A stretch of DNA of 64,000 bases from Kineosporia corallincola (GCF_018499875.1 NZ_JAHBAY010000014.1:179417-243416); one strand, 5' to 3'. Positions 17,523-26,455 are shown, counted from the stretch's first letter. Translations and numbers: made by a program. The notes: generated from the letters alone by a model not told the origin.

Positions 17523-20500
17523 TCAGCGACGGTTTCGGCCCGACGGAGTCCTTCTACCGCCTCGACGATCCGGCCGGCGAATTTCTGATTGACCCGGTGG
17601 CCGGCCTGGCCGGCCTGGCCGGCCGTGTCGGCCGGTGGGGTGCGGGCGTGCTGGCGGATCCGTTGCTCATGGTCCTGGTGGTGGCGCTGCTCGTGCTGCT
17701 GGCGGCCGAGGCCCGGCACGCGCGGCGCGCCTGGAAGGACTGGCGGCACCGGCGCATGCTCGATGGCGCTCAGGAGATCCTCGTGCGACCACCGGTCGAG
17801 GTCGATCCGGCCGGTGTGCAGCTGTGGTGGGCGCAGGCCGCCGCCCTGCTGCGGCGCGGTGGCTGGCGGCGCCTGCTGTACGGTCCGCCGCACATCGCTG
17901 TCGAATACCGCTGGGCCGGGCGCGAACTGAGCATCGTGCTGTGGATCCCCGCCACCGTTCCGGTCAGCCCGTTCGCTGCCGCGGTCCGCGCGGCCTGGCC
18001 CGGTGCCACCACCACGATCCGGGACGCTCGCCCACCCCTGGGACTCGGCACCGCACCGGCCGGCGGCGGACCGGTGGACCATGGACCAGCCGGCCACGGA
18101 CCAATCGACCCCGGATCAGGCGACCGCCGTCCGGCCGATGAGACAACGACCGGCGGACCGGATGATCACGGACCGGCCGCTGCCACGCCGCCCGACGGCG
18201 TCCCAGGTGCCGGCGGTCATGACGGGCTGCACCGGCGAGGCCGGCGACGCGCGGTGTCCCACCGCCGGGCGACATCCCGGCAGTCGGTGAGCCCACCGGT
18301 GCCCCCACCGGCAAACCGGCCCACGGCCGGGCCTTCCACCTCGACAGGCCCGCACCGCACCCGGGCATGGAGCCTGCTCCAGCGAGGATTCGACCGGTGG
18401 ATGGACGCCGGTGGACCCACTCGCGACGACGACACCGACGTCACCAGAAACCCGGCCCTGCCCCCACCCGGTGACGGCGCCTACCCGCACCTGCCGGGCG
18501 GGTACGTGCAGGCGGCCTCGGGCCGCCACCTGGGAGCCAGGCTGCCGGGGTGGTACGTGTTCCGGGTCCGCACCGAGCACGGCGTCGACCCGTTGCGGGC
18601 GATGATCGAGCAGGGCGCCGGCCTGAACGGGGCCGAGAGCGCCTGCGTCCAGATCCTCGTGCGCCGCCCGGGCCCCCGGACCGTGCGGCGGGTCCGGGCC
18701 GGCGCCGTCGGCCTCAAGACCGGCCGGCGCGAACACCAGCTCCCGGGCCCGGCCGCCGTCGCGGCCTGGGTCCCCCAGCTCCTGCTGCTCGCCCTGCGGG
18801 GCCTGCTGGGTGCGGTCGAGGTGCTGATCGACGTCGCCTCCGGCTCCCGCACCGGCAGAGGCCGTGCGCCCGCCCCCGGCGCAGCCCGGGCCGCCGCCGG
18901 CAACCCCCTACGCGACCAGGACACCCGCCCCGCCCTGGAGAAGGTCCGCACCGGCCCGCTGTGGGAAGTCGGTATCCGCGTCGCCGTCGTGCGGCTCGGC
19001 CCTCAACCGCCCCCGCCCGTTCGCAGGCCAGGACAGCGCCGCCGCGACGACCCGCTCCAGGCCCGCATGCACCTGCTCGCCCACGCCCTGACCTCGGCCC
19101 TGGCCGTGCACGACGGACGTAATGGTCTGCACCGCAGCACAATTTGTTCGCCGGTGGGCGTCCTGGCCGCACGCCGTATGGACGGCTCCCGCCCGGGTGC
19201 CTTCATCGTCGCCGGCCCGGAACTGGCCTCGATGGCCGCTCTGCCCACCGACGAGGCCGTCCCCGGCCTGGACCGGGCCCGCGCCCGCGCCGTGCCCGCC
19301 CCGGTCCTGATCCCCTCCGGCGGGCGGCAGGTCAAGGTCCTGGGCCGCGCCGTGATCGGCGGGCGCAAGGTCGGCATCCGGATCCAGGACGCCCGCCAGC
19401 ACCTGCACGTGCTGGGCGCGACCGGATCAGGCAAAAGCTCCCTGCTGTGCCGGCAGGTCCTCGCCGACGTGCACGCCGGACGCGGGGTCGTGCTGATCGA
19501 CCCCAAAGGCGACCTGGCCCTGGACGTCCTGGACCGGCTCCCGGCCGGCGCCCTGCCACGCCTGACCCTCATCGACCCCGACCAGCCGCACGGATCCGCC
19601 GGGTTCAACCCGCTCCAGGTCCTGCCCTGGGCCGACGCCGACCTGCTCGTCGACAACCTGTGCGCGATCTTCACCAGCACCTTCACCCGCCACTGGGGCC
19701 CGCGCATGGACGACGTCCTGCGCAACTGCTGCCTGACCCTGATGCGCAGCCCGGGTGCCCGCCTCACCTCTGTCCCGCAACTGCTCAACAACAAGGACTT
19801 CCGCACCCCCTACGTCGCCGGGCTCACCGACCCGGCCGGCCTGGGCGGCTTCTGGCAGTGGTTCGAGTCCACCCCACCGGCGCTGCGCTCGCAGGTCACC
19901 GGCCCCGTCCTGGCCCGCCTGCGGGCCTTCCTCGGGCGCGACTTCGTGCGCCGCACCATCGGGGTGCGCACCTCCACCTTCGACATGGGCCAGATCCTCG
20001 ACGGCGGCATCCTCATCGCCCGCCTGCCCAAGGGGCAGCTCGGCGAGAACACCTCCCAGCTGATGGGATCCATGCTCCTGGGCTCGGCCTGGCAGGCCGC
20101 CGCCGCCCGCGCCCGCCGTCCCGAACATGCCCGTCGCGACAGCGCGATCTACACCGACGAGGCCCACAACGTCCTGCACATGGCCGGCTCGGTCACCGAC
20201 ATGCTCGCCGAGGCCCGCGGCTACCGGGTCTCGTTCGTCCTGGCCCACCAGAACCTCGCCCAGCTCCCGGCCGAGGTCGAGCAGGCCCTGGCCGCCAACG
20301 CCCGCAACAAGCTCTTCTTCAACTGCTCCCCGGCCGACGCCAAAACCCTCGCCCAGCACACCGAACCCCAGCTGGCCTGGCGCGACCTGGCCAGCCTCGA
20401 CGACTACCAGGCCGCCGCCCGCCTGATGGTCACCAACCGCGAGACCAGCGCCTTCACCCTCACCACCATCCCCATGCCCCCGCCCGACCCGCAGGCCCGC

Positions 20501-20629
20501 CGACGCGCCCGCGCCCACATCACCGCCACCGGCCCCCGCCACGACGCCGACGACCTGCCCACCGACAACCCCACCGCCCGCACGGCCGGCCACCGGCGTC
20601 CCACCCCCCGAAAAGGACCACCCCCGTGA
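17519..20629 (+). CDS. Type IV coupling protein (VirD4/TraD-like ATPase)
   Basis: DNA-pumping coupling protein of 1036 residues linking relaxosome and T4SS. One N-terminal TM (LLMVLVVALLVLLAAEA) is followed by a long Pro/Gly-rich variable region (about 190-320). The ATPase has Walker A GATGSGKSS (Lys about 639), GVVLIDPKGDLALDVL, and later IYTDEAHNVLHMAG and FVLAHQNLAQLP, all hallmarks of the TraD/TraG/HerA motor group. GTG 17519 overlaps the virB4 stop by four bases. Its own TGA overlaps the next GTG (20626). The whole block is clearly one operon. Confidence 0.9.
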   Translation: MISDGFGPTESFYRLDDPAGEFLIDPVAGLAGLAGRVGRWGAGVLADPLLMVLVVALLVLLAAEARHARRAWKDWRHRRMLDGAQEILVRPPVEVDPAGVQLWWAQAAALLRRGGWRRLLYGPPHIAVEYRWAGRELSIVLWIPATVPVSPFAAAVRAAWPGATTTIRDARPPLGLGTAPAGGGPVDHGPAGHGPIDPGSGDRRPADETTTGGPDDHGPAAATPPDGVPGAGGHDGLHRRGRRRAVSHRRATSRQSVSPPVPPPANRPTAGPSTSTGPHRTRAWSLLQRGFDRWMDAGGPTRDDDTDVTRNPALPPPGDGAYPHLPGGYVQAASGRHLGARLPGWYVFRVRTEHGVDPLRAMIEQGAGLNGAESACVQILVRRPGPRTVRRVRAGAVGLKTGRREHQLPGPAAVAAWVPQLLLLALRGLLGAVEVLIDVASGSRTGRGRAPAPGAARAAAGNPLRDQDTRPALEKVRTGPLWEVGIRVAVVRLGPQPPPPVRRPGQRRRDDPLQARMHLLAHALTSALAVHDGRNGLHRSTICSPVGVLAARRMDGSRPGAFIVAGPELASMAALPTDEAVPGLDRARARAVPAPVLIPSGGRQVKVLGRAVIGGRKVGIRIQDARQHLHVLGATGSGKSSLLCRQVLADVHAGRGVVLIDPKGDLALDVLDRLPAGALPRLTLIDPDQPHGSAGFNPLQVLPWADADLLVDNLCAIFTSTFTRHWGPRMDDVLRNCCLTLMRSPGARLTSVPQLLNNKDFRTPYVAGLTDPAGLGGFWQWFESTPPALRSQVTGPVLARLRAFLGRDFVRRTIGVRTSTFDMGQILDGGILIARLPKGQLGENTSQLMGSMLLGSAWQAAAARARRPEHARRDSAIYTDEAHNVLHMAGSVTDMLAEARGYRVSFVLAHQNLAQLPAEVEQALAANARNKLFFNCSPADAKTLAQHTEPQLAWRDLASLDDYQAAARLMVTNRETSAFTLTTIPMPPPDPQARRRARAHITATGPRHDADDLPTDNPTARTAGHRRPTPRKGPPP

Positions 20630-21105
20630 GCTTCCCCCGCCACCGCACCCCGTCACCCTGCGTGCCCAACCGGCCCGCAAACCACAAAGCAACGCACCCG
20701 CTACCGAGCCGCTACCGCGCCGCTACGGACCCGAACACCCCCGCGGCCCGGCCCCAGGAAACCGGTGGGGGCATCCGTGCAGGTCAGCCACCCCACCAGC
20801 AGCCGACGAACGCGCCGGCCAAAACGCGACTATCTCCCCAGGGAGATCCCCCCACAGGGATGGAGCACCCATCCCTCACCCCCTGTACACACCGGCGCCC
20901 GTCACCGGCCGTGCCGCTGCTGCCCGCCCCGCCTCCGCTCGCCGTACTCGTGCACCGCCCCAGCACCTCCGTCACCCCGCCCGGTGCCCACCGCCCACGG
21001 CGTGCGCGCCGCACCCCGCCACAGCGATGGGCCCGCCACCGGCGCACCCCGTACCACCAGCCCGCCCACCAGCGCGCCCGGCAGCACGGCGACGGTCACC
21101 GATGA
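20626..21105 (+). CDS. Pro/Arg-rich hypothetical protein
   Basis: Reading frame of 159 residues, rich in Pro, Arg, His and Thr, without a recognisable domain and probably disordered. Support: AAAAGGA at 20611-20617 eight bases before GTG 20626, a GTGA overlap with the coupling-protein stop, and an ATGA overlap with the next gene (21102-21105). Codon bias is only moderately coding-like. It may be a real translationally coupled linker gene or simply an open frame in GC-rich DNA. Confidence 0.4.
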   Translation: MSFPRHRTPSPCVPNRPANHKATHPLPSRYRAATDPNTPAARPQETGGGIRAGQPPHQQPTNAPAKTRLSPQGDPPTGMEHPSLTPCTHRRPSPAVPLLPAPPPLAVLVHRPSTSVTPPGAHRPRRARRTPPQRWARHRRTPYHQPAHQRARQHGDGHR

Positions 21106-22334
21106 CGGACGACGACACACCCCCACCACGCGGCCCCGAGGAGGAACCGGCCCCCGGCAGCCCGCCGCCGGACCGCTCTCCACCGGCGCCGGCCACCCCC
21201 GCCCGCCGGCGCACGTCCCGGCGCTCGCCGGGCAACCGCACCTGGCTGGACGCCGGCCGCTTCCCCCGCACCCGGGACGGGGTCCTGCTGCGGCTGCTGC
21301 ACGAGCACGCCACCCTGACCGGCCCGCAGATCCAGGCCCTGTTGTTCACCACGCCGGCGGCCGCGCGCACCCGGCTCTACCGGTTGCGGGAGCAGGGGTG
21401 GATCCTCAGCTTCCGCGCCCAGCCGGGTGCGCCTGCGCTCGCCTCGGGGGCGTGGGTCCGGCCCGGGCACCCGTTGCCGCCGCTGCACTGGGTCCTGGCC
21501 GAACGCGGCCACCGGTGGGCCGCCGGGCGCGCCGGTGAGGGCGTCCTGCCCGGCCGTCGCTGGCGCCAGCGCATGGAGGCCGTGGCCGCCAGCGCCCAGC
21601 TGGACCACCTCGACGGCGTCCACCAGTTCTTCGTCTCCCTGATCACCGGTGCACGTACCCTCAACGGGCCCGGCACGTCCTTCACCTGGACACCGGGCCC
21701 CTGGAACCTGTCCGCCCGCGACGCCCCACCGGTGGGCGAACCATCCCCGCCGCTCGTTGGCGAGCAGGTCCGGCTGGCCCGCTGGTGGCCCAGCGACCGC
21801 GCCAGTTCCGCGATCGCGGGCCGGGTGCGCCCGGACGGGCACGGCGTCCTGGAACACCGCGCCCCGCAAGGACAGCTACGGCAGACCGGCTTCTTCGTTG
21901 AATACGACCGCGGTACCGAGCCACTTCCCGTCCTGACCGGGAAACTACGCGCCTACCGGCAGCTGCGCGCCGACCAGAACATCGCCCTGCCGGTGCTGTT
22001 CGTCCTGCCCGGCCCGATCCGCGAACAGCACCTGCACCAGATCCTCACCGAAAGCACCGGCAGCCCCGAACCCAGCGACGTCGAAGGCGACCCCCTGCCG
22101 CCGGCCGCAGGGCCTGACAGCCCGCCTTCGCTGCCCGTGCTCACCACCCACCTCCAGGAGCTGGAGCGCCTCCCCGGCGGCCCGGCCGCCGCGGTCTGGC
22201 TCCCGGTGGGAGCCGCTCGGCGCATCCGGCTGGGCGACCTTCCCGCGACCGTCCCGGGCAACGCGTTCCTGGACCCGAGCCAGGTCCGCGACGACGAGGA
22301 CCCCCTGTACCCGCTGGGACGCGACCTGCCCTGA
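21102..22334 (+). CDS. Replication-relaxation family protein
   Basis: Protein of 410 residues matching the actinobacterial replication-relaxation (Replic_Relax) family. After a Pro-rich N-terminus (1-45) comes a winged-helix segment (RDGVLLRLLHEHATLTGPQI, then RLYRLREQGWI), then a nuclease-like core (LDHLDGVHQFFVSLI, FFVEYDRGTEPLPVLTGKLR). Such proteins sit beside coupling proteins in conjugative plasmids and ICEs and are thought to help nick or process the transfer origin; a proven activity is lacking. ATG 21102 overlaps the upstream stop. Last gene of the transfer operon. Confidence 0.8.
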   Translation: MTDDDTPPPRGPEEEPAPGSPPPDRSPPAPATPARRRTSRRSPGNRTWLDAGRFPRTRDGVLLRLLHEHATLTGPQIQALLFTTPAAARTRLYRLREQGWILSFRAQPGAPALASGAWVRPGHPLPPLHWVLAERGHRWAAGRAGEGVLPGRRWRQRMEAVAASAQLDHLDGVHQFFVSLITGARTLNGPGTSFTWTPGPWNLSARDAPPVGEPSPPLVGEQVRLARWWPSDRASSAIAGRVRPDGHGVLEHRAPQGQLRQTGFFVEYDRGTEPLPVLTGKLRAYRQLRADQNIALPVLFVLPGPIREQHLHQILTESTGSPEPSDVEGDPLPPAAGPDSPPSLPVLTTHLQELERLPGGPAAAVWLPVGAARRIRLGDLPATVPGNAFLDPSQVRDDEDPLYPLGRDLP

Positions 22335-22821
22335 GCACGCCCGGGCAGCCCCGAGCCGGTGACCCCACCGGCAGCCCAGGCGCCCGCCCGGTGGGCTTCC
22401 CGCCCCCGACACCGGCGGCGAGCATGAAGACTTCACCTTCACCACCAGCTCCCCCGTGCGCGCCACGGAACAACTTTCGTGCCGCCCACACCGGCGCATC
22501 CCCGTCACCCGTCCCACGGGCGTCCTCACCCACCAGCTCGCTGGTCGGCCGGCATCCCACGGGACCACCACGACGGCACCGCCACCACTCACCACGACGA
22601 ATCCACCTCCTACGAGGCCCATCCCGTGGTGACGATCCCACCTGCCCACCTCCGGGCATCGCCCCACCCGGTAACCCCACCCGGTATCCACACCGCGGCA
22701 ACCACACCGCGGCAACCACACCGCGGCAACCACACTGCGGCAACCACGCCGTGGCCCGACGCCGTCCCGGCCGTCGCGCCGTGCCCGCCCGCCCGCACCC
22801 CACATCCCTCAAGGAGAAGAC
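22335..22821. other. Intergenic stretch with iteron-like repeats
   Basis: 487 bases between the transfer operon and the cargo genes. One frame is open from 22391 to 22825 but has poor codon bias. The only structure seen is the four-copy 14-base repeat at 22689-22744. AAGGAG at 22811-22816 is the ribosome binding site for the gene at 22822. A transfer or replication origin here is possible but unproven. Confidence 0.5.
22689..22744. repeat. Four tandem copies of a 14-base unit
   Basis: CACACCGCGGCAAC occurs at 22689-22702, 22703-22716 and 22717-22730 without change and at 22731-22744 with one substitution (CACACTGCGGCAAC). Each copy contains the CCGCGG palindrome. Direct contiguous repeats of this size resemble iterons or repeated protein-binding sites. 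They lie between the transfer genes and the cargo genes of the element. Confidence 0.8.
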
Positions 22822-23373
22822 ATGACCGCCCGTTTCCCCGAACCCGTCACCCCTGCCGTACCGCAGGACCCGATCACCGCCCTGATCATCCCGGCCGATG
22901 ACGCCCAGCCCCTGCGGGCCCAGACCCTGCACGGCGAAACCACCCGCGCCCTGCAACAACTCGTCCATGGCGCCGCCACCCGCCTGCTGCTGGAGGAAGG
23001 ATCCAGGCTCTACCACCAGGACACCCACGAGCCCACCGCGCTCGCGACGAACGCCCGGGCCACCGCCCTGCTCCTGGCCGTCGGCGGCCCCGCGGCTGCC
23101 GGTGCCCACGTCCGTGGCGACGCCGTCGTCCTGGGACCACTGCGCCACGGCCGGGAAACCAGCGCACCACCCCGCCTGCTCGGCCTCACCCGGCCCGCGG
23201 ATCACCCGGCCGGTGCCCGCCACGTCGATCTCACCCTCCGCGCCCGGCACGATCCCGACGCCGTACTCACGGCGTCGATCAGCTGGCTGGACGCCTGCGC
23301 CTGGCTCCTGCGGATGGGCGCGCAGCAGCTGCGCACCGCCGACAACAGCCGCGAGGAGACCCACGAATGCTGA
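22822..23373 (+). CDS. DUF3846-like family paralogue 1
   Basis: Protein of 183 residues, cytosolic, function unknown; first of five related genes here. Shared family pattern: a beta strand ending in IIP (ALIIPADDAQPLRAQTL), ALQQLVHG (43-50), the N-x-R-A-T motif NARATAL (77-83), then GDAVVLGPL and a late aromatic helix SWLDACAWLLRM. It lacks the C-terminal LRAG module found in paralogues 2, 3 and 5. AAGGAG precedes ATG 22822. Its stop overlaps the next gene by seven bases. Confidence 0.65.
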   Translation: MTARFPEPVTPAVPQDPITALIIPADDAQPLRAQTLHGETTRALQQLVHGAATRLLLEEGSRLYHQDTHEPTALATNARATALLLAVGGPAAAGAHVRGDAVVLGPLRHGRETSAPPRLLGLTRPADHPAGARHVDLTLRARHDPDAVLTASISWLDACAWLLRMGAQQLRTADNSREETHEC

Positions 23374-23687
23374 GTCTCCTGGTGTACACGGCGTACTGGA
23401 CGCCCGAGGACGTCGCGCACGGCGCCAACGATCCCGAGCGCACCACTGGCGAGTCTCACGAATTCGATGATGCCGACGAACTGGTCGATCATCTGATCGC
23501 CCACGGCCTGACCGAACCGTCCTGCTGGCCGGTGACGTCCAACGAGACGCGCATCTGGTTCAGCGCCCCCAGCTACGAGCATCCGTACACCGGGCACCGC
23601 GAATACCTCACCGCCCACCGCGGCGACGACATCGACGACGGCACCTGGACCCGGATCGTGCACCGCATCACCGCATGCGCCGCGTAA
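23367..23687 (+). CDS. Hypothetical protein, 106 residues
   Basis: Acidic cytosolic protein with no recognised domain. It begins MLSLLVYTAYWTPEDVAHGA and contains EFDDADELVDHLIAHGL, NETRIWFSA and a hydrophilic tail. ATG 23367 overlaps the stop of paralogue 1 (ATGCTGA), and GAGGAG upstream can serve as ribosome binding site, so coupled translation is likely. A hairpin follows at 23711. The immediate pairing suggests that it works with paralogue 1; nothing else is known. Confidence 0.7.
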   Translation: MLSLLVYTAYWTPEDVAHGANDPERTTGESHEFDDADELVDHLIAHGLTEPSCWPVTSNETRIWFSAPSYEHPYTGHREYLTAHRGDDIDDGTWTRIVHRITACAA

Positions 23688-23710
23688 CCCGCAGGCCGGC
23701 AGAACCTTCC

Positions 23711-23745
23711 AGCGCCTCACCCCACCGGGGCCGGGGCGCTTCTTC
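23711..23745 (+). terminator. Hairpin with T-rich tail
   Basis: AGCGCC (23711-23716) pairs with GGCGCT (23735-23740), and CCCC with GGGG inside, with a three-base loop; TCTTC follows. It looks like an intrinsic terminator or attenuator between the gene at 23367 and that at 23807. Confidence 0.55.
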
Positions 23746-23751
23746 ATACCC

Positions 23752-23773
23752 CCTGCGGCCGATCGGCCGCAGG
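23752..23773. promoter_or_regulatory. Perfect 22-base palindrome upstream of paralogue 2
   Basis: CCTGCGGCC-GATC-GGCCGCAGG reads identically on both strands. It lies 34 bases before ATG 23807. It could be an operator for a dimeric repressor or a second hairpin; a perfect dyad with no loop favours a protein site. Confidence 0.5.
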
Positions 23774-23806
23774 TGCACCTCCCCACGAAACACGAAGGAG
23801 AACAGC

Positions 23807-24712
23807 ATGTTGATGCGCAGCCGGCACCACCACGGGGCACAACCCGACGAGCATCTGATCACCGTGCTCGCCGTCCCGGCCGCCCTCGACCGGCCACCCG
23901 CCGCGATCGAGATCGACCGCCGTAACCTCGCCGCCTTCCAGGGCCTGGTCGGCGGATCCGTCGAAGTCGTGACCCTCCAGACCCCGGAGATGGGCCTCTA
24001 CCTCAACGAGGAGGGCAAGAACGTCGGCCTGCCGCTGAACCGGCGGGCCACCGCCCTGACCTGGGCCCACCACCCCGGCCTCCAGCGCACCCGCGACCAC
24101 GTCGTCGGCGACACCGTGCTGGTCGGGCCGGTCGGCGACACCGGCTACGACACCTCCGTCCCCGCCGAAATCCGGGAACTGCTGACGGTTCCCGCCCGCG
24201 TCCAGGTCCAGATCATGGACGACGAGACCACCCAGGTCTGGGAAGCAGCCGGCAACGAACCCGACTGGTTCGGCGGCTACCTGTGGGGCCTGCCCTACGT
24301 GATGGAAGCCGCCCAGCGCGGCGAGCACCGGCGCCTGCGGGTGGTGCCCACGATGAGCACCGGCCGCCGTCAGCTGGTCATGGCACTGGCTCAGCAGACA
24401 CTCGCCGAACACCGGGCAACGCCCGAGAGCGCCGACCGGGTGCGCATTCTCACCTGCCCGAGCCTGGCCGACCTGGCCACACAGATCCGCCGGGGCGGGA
24501 TACGGGCCGGGGCCGGCTTCCACCACCGCAGCCTGGTCCTGATCAACCTGGCCCGGCACGGCGAGTCGTGGATCGCGATCCAGGACGGCGTGGTCTTCGA
24601 CGTCCCGGCCCTCGTGCCTCTGGCCAGGACCGGGGGCCTGGAAGGGCTCATCCGCTCGATCCTCGCCACCGCGGCCGGGGACACCGGCCCCGGGGCTGCA
24701 CCCCAGCAATGA
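23807..24712 (+). CDS. DUF3846-like family paralogue 2 (three-module form)
   Basis: Protein of 301 residues, function unknown. The N-terminal module is the clearest DUF3846 match of the five: FQGLVGGSVEVV (44-55), LYLNEEGKNVGLPLNRRATA (64-83), then GDTVLVGPV. A middle segment has WFGGYLWGLPYVMEAAQR, and the C-terminal module reads LADLATQIRRGGIRAGAGFH followed by LVLINLARHGESWIA. The same three-part order recurs in paralogues 3 and 5. AAGGAG at 23795-23800 sets ATG 23807. A hairpin and a perfect palindrome lie just upstream. DUF3846 is common in phages and mobile elements, without a known role. Confidence 0.75.
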   Translation: MLMRSRHHHGAQPDEHLITVLAVPAALDRPPAAIEIDRRNLAAFQGLVGGSVEVVTLQTPEMGLYLNEEGKNVGLPLNRRATALTWAHHPGLQRTRDHVVGDTVLVGPVGDTGYDTSVPAEIRELLTVPARVQVQIMDDETTQVWEAAGNEPDWFGGYLWGLPYVMEAAQRGEHRRLRVVPTMSTGRRQLVMALAQQTLAEHRATPESADRVRILTCPSLADLATQIRRGGIRAGAGFHHRSLVLINLARHGESWIAIQDGVVFDVPALVPLARTGGLEGLIRSILATAAGDTGPGAAPQQ

Positions 24713-24744
24713 CCGCGACACCCACCCGATCCGAAGGAGGAACC

Positions 24745-25752
24745 ATGAAGAGCGCCCTGCACGCCGTACGCCCGGTGAGCCGGCCGGAACCGGCCCGGCT
24801 GCACGTCGTCGTCATCCCGCACCACACCGAAACACCGGTGTGGGTGCAGCAGATCACCGGCGACCCGCAGGCGGCACTGGAGAAACTGGTCGGCGGCCCG
24901 CTCCAGGCCACCGGCCTCGACGACCTGCCCGCAGTCCTGCTCAGCAGTGACATCGACGTCTCCCGCCGTGGCCCGGCCGAGGACACCCACAACGTCCGCG
25001 CCACGCTGCTGGCCTGGGCCCACCACCAGCAGATCCGCTTCCGGTTCCACCTGCACGGCACCGTGGTCATCGTCGGCACCACCCTGCCGGACATCGACCC
25101 GGCACCGGTTCCCGCGCCGGGCGGGGTGGTTCGGGCAACTGACCCGGTGCCCGGGTCGCCGCGTGAAGCCGCTCCGGCTGGCCAGTACACCAGCGCCCCG
25201 GCACAGCTGATCGACCTGCTCCTGCACACCCCGTGGGTCCGGGCCGAGTACACCACCCGGCGCAGGCCGGGGCAGTGGGTGCGCGGGCGCCTGGTCCACC
25301 CCGGCTGGTACGAGGCCTACACCTCGCTGATCGCCCAGGCCTTCGAATGGGAACGCGACGCCGACCGGATGCGCATCGCGCCGGCGGTCGCACCCGAACA
25401 CGCCCACCGGTGGGTCAACACGGCCAACCGGGTACTGCACGGGCGCGGCGCACCGGGCATCACCCCGGAGGACATCATCCCCACCACCACGGTGGACGAA
25501 CTGGCCCAGGCGATCGCCCACGGCCGGCTGCGTGCCGGTACGGCCGTCCAGTACCAGGACCTGTGCGTGGTCAACCTCGCCGACGGCCGCGAGGAATGGA
25601 TGGCCATGCACCAGCAGGTGGTGCTGCGCATCGCCGAACTGCGCCCGTCCGTCGCCGAGGGCACCTTCGCCCACATCGTCGCCGTCCTCATGGCCACCCC
25701 ACCGGACAGCGGATCGACCGACCCCACCGGCCCACGGGCACCGGGCCGGTGA
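24745..25752 (+). CDS. DUF3846-like family paralogue 3 (three-module form)
   Basis: Protein of 335 residues, related to its neighbours but diverged. N-terminal module: VVVIPHHTET, ALEKLVGGPL (44-53), NVRATLLAWAHH (83-94), HGTVVIVG. A middle segment HPGWYEAYTSLIAQAFEWER aligns with the W-x-x-AY block of paralogue 5. The C-terminal module is VDELAQAIAHGRLRAGTAVQ and VVNLADGREEWMAMHQ. An insertion of about 45 residues separates the modules. Perfect AAGGAGG at 24734-24740 before ATG 24745. Only 32 bases follow paralogue 2, so these two are probably co-transcribed. Confidence 0.72.
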   Translation: MKSALHAVRPVSRPEPARLHVVVIPHHTETPVWVQQITGDPQAALEKLVGGPLQATGLDDLPAVLLSSDIDVSRRGPAEDTHNVRATLLAWAHHQQIRFRFHLHGTVVIVGTTLPDIDPAPVPAPGGVVRATDPVPGSPREAAPAGQYTSAPAQLIDLLLHTPWVRAEYTTRRRPGQWVRGRLVHPGWYEAYTSLIAQAFEWERDADRMRIAPAVAPEHAHRWVNTANRVLHGRGAPGITPEDIIPTTTVDELAQAIAHGRLRAGTAVQYQDLCVVNLADGREEWMAMHQQVVLRIAELRPSVAEGTFAHIVAVLMATPPDSGSTDPTGPRAPGR

Positions 25753-25768
25753 CAGCAGCCCTCGCCGC

Positions 25769-25800
25769 ACGCCCCACCCGTCCGGGTGGGGCGTTTCTTC
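25769..25800 (+). terminator. Perfect 11-bp hairpin with T-rich tail
   Basis: ACGCCCCACCC (25769-25779) pairs completely with GGGTGGGGCGT (25784-25794) around a four-base loop, followed by TTCTTC. Strong intrinsic-terminator form between paralogues 3 and 4. It also rules out the GTG inside it (25786) as the start of the next gene. Confidence 0.75.
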
Positions 25801-25824
25801 TTGCACCGGAAGGAACAGACATCC

Positions 25825-26376
25825 GTGGGACAACAACCCCTCCCCAGCCGCGCACCAGCGGCACAGGCCGGCATTCAGGCGGTGATCATCCCCTGGGACA
25901 CCGAGCAACCCGCCCGGGGCACCATCGTTCGCCACATTCCCGGTGACCCGCTGGGGCTGCTCCTCGGCGCAGGCGGCACCGGTATCCGGCTGCCACGCAT
26001 CGACGCCGTCCTGCGCTGCACCGGCGACGAGGAACAGCCGCTGAACATCCGGGCCACCGACTTGGTCCGGGCCCACCGCTGGCCCGCCACCGGCCTGCCC
26101 CTGATCAGGGGCACCGCCCTGCTGGTGGGCCGCCGGTTGCCCGGCAAAGGACACCTCACCAGCGTTCCGGCACCGATGAGAGACCTTCTGGTGCAGGGCA
26201 AACAGTGCCGGGCCCAGGTCTCCACCAGCCAGGCCCCCGAGCGCTGGCTCGGCAACGCCATGGAGTTCGACGACTGGGGCCAGGCCTACCGCTACGGCGT
26301 ACGCCTGGCCGGCCGATGGCGCCGGGTGCAGAAGATCCGCGTCGTCCCGGCCGAAACCGGCCACCCCACCACCTGA
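25825..26376 (+). CDS. DUF3846-like family paralogue 4 (N-terminal module only)
   Basis: Protein of 183 residues. It has IQAVIIPWDTEQPARGTIV, the motif NIRATDL (74-80), a GTALLVGRRLPGKG strand-turn and SVPAPMRDLL, then a W-x-x-AY segment (DDWGQAYRYGVRLAGRWRRV) ending in RVVPA. Like paralogue 1 it lacks the C-terminal LRAG module. GTG 25825 is chosen because AAGGA lies at 25810-25814 and the earlier GTG falls in the hairpin stem. Function unknown. Confidence 0.65.
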   Translation: MGQQPLPSRAPAAQAGIQAVIIPWDTEQPARGTIVRHIPGDPLGLLLGAGGTGIRLPRIDAVLRCTGDEEQPLNIRATDLVRAHRWPATGLPLIRGTALLVGRRLPGKGHLTSVPAPMRDLLVQGKQCRAQVSTSQAPERWLGNAMEFDDWGQAYRYGVRLAGRWRRVQKIRVVPAETGHPTT

Positions 26377-26394
26377 GCACTCACCACCCAGCCC

Positions 26395-26434
26395 GAGAGA
26401 GCGCCTTCTCCCCACCGGGAGGAGGCGCTCTCTC
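26395..26434 (+). terminator. 18-bp hairpin
   Basis: GAGAGAGCGCC (26395-26405) pairs with GGCGCTCTCTC (26424-26434) and the stem continues inward as TTCTCCC against GGGAGGA with one G-T pair and a four-base loop. The AGGAG of the next gene lies 11 bases further on. The tail is poor in T, so it may be an RNA-stabilising or attenuating hairpin rather than a classical terminator. Confidence 0.65.
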
Positions 26435-26455
26435 GCATGACCGTCAGGAGCCACG

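Noticed and set aside
19144..20625. Extended frame upstream of the Pro-rich gene at 20626
   Set aside because: It overlaps the ATPase core of the coupling protein in another frame; only the part after the GTGA overlap has independent support.
22689..22744. Tandem repeats considered as a CRISPR array
   Set aside because: The units are contiguous with no spacers and too short (14 bases).
22391..22825. Pro/His-rich plus-strand frame ending in an ATGA overlap with the gene at 22822
   Set aside because: Many third positions are A, it runs through the tandem repeats, and it has no ribosome binding site or domain. The overlap is probably chance.
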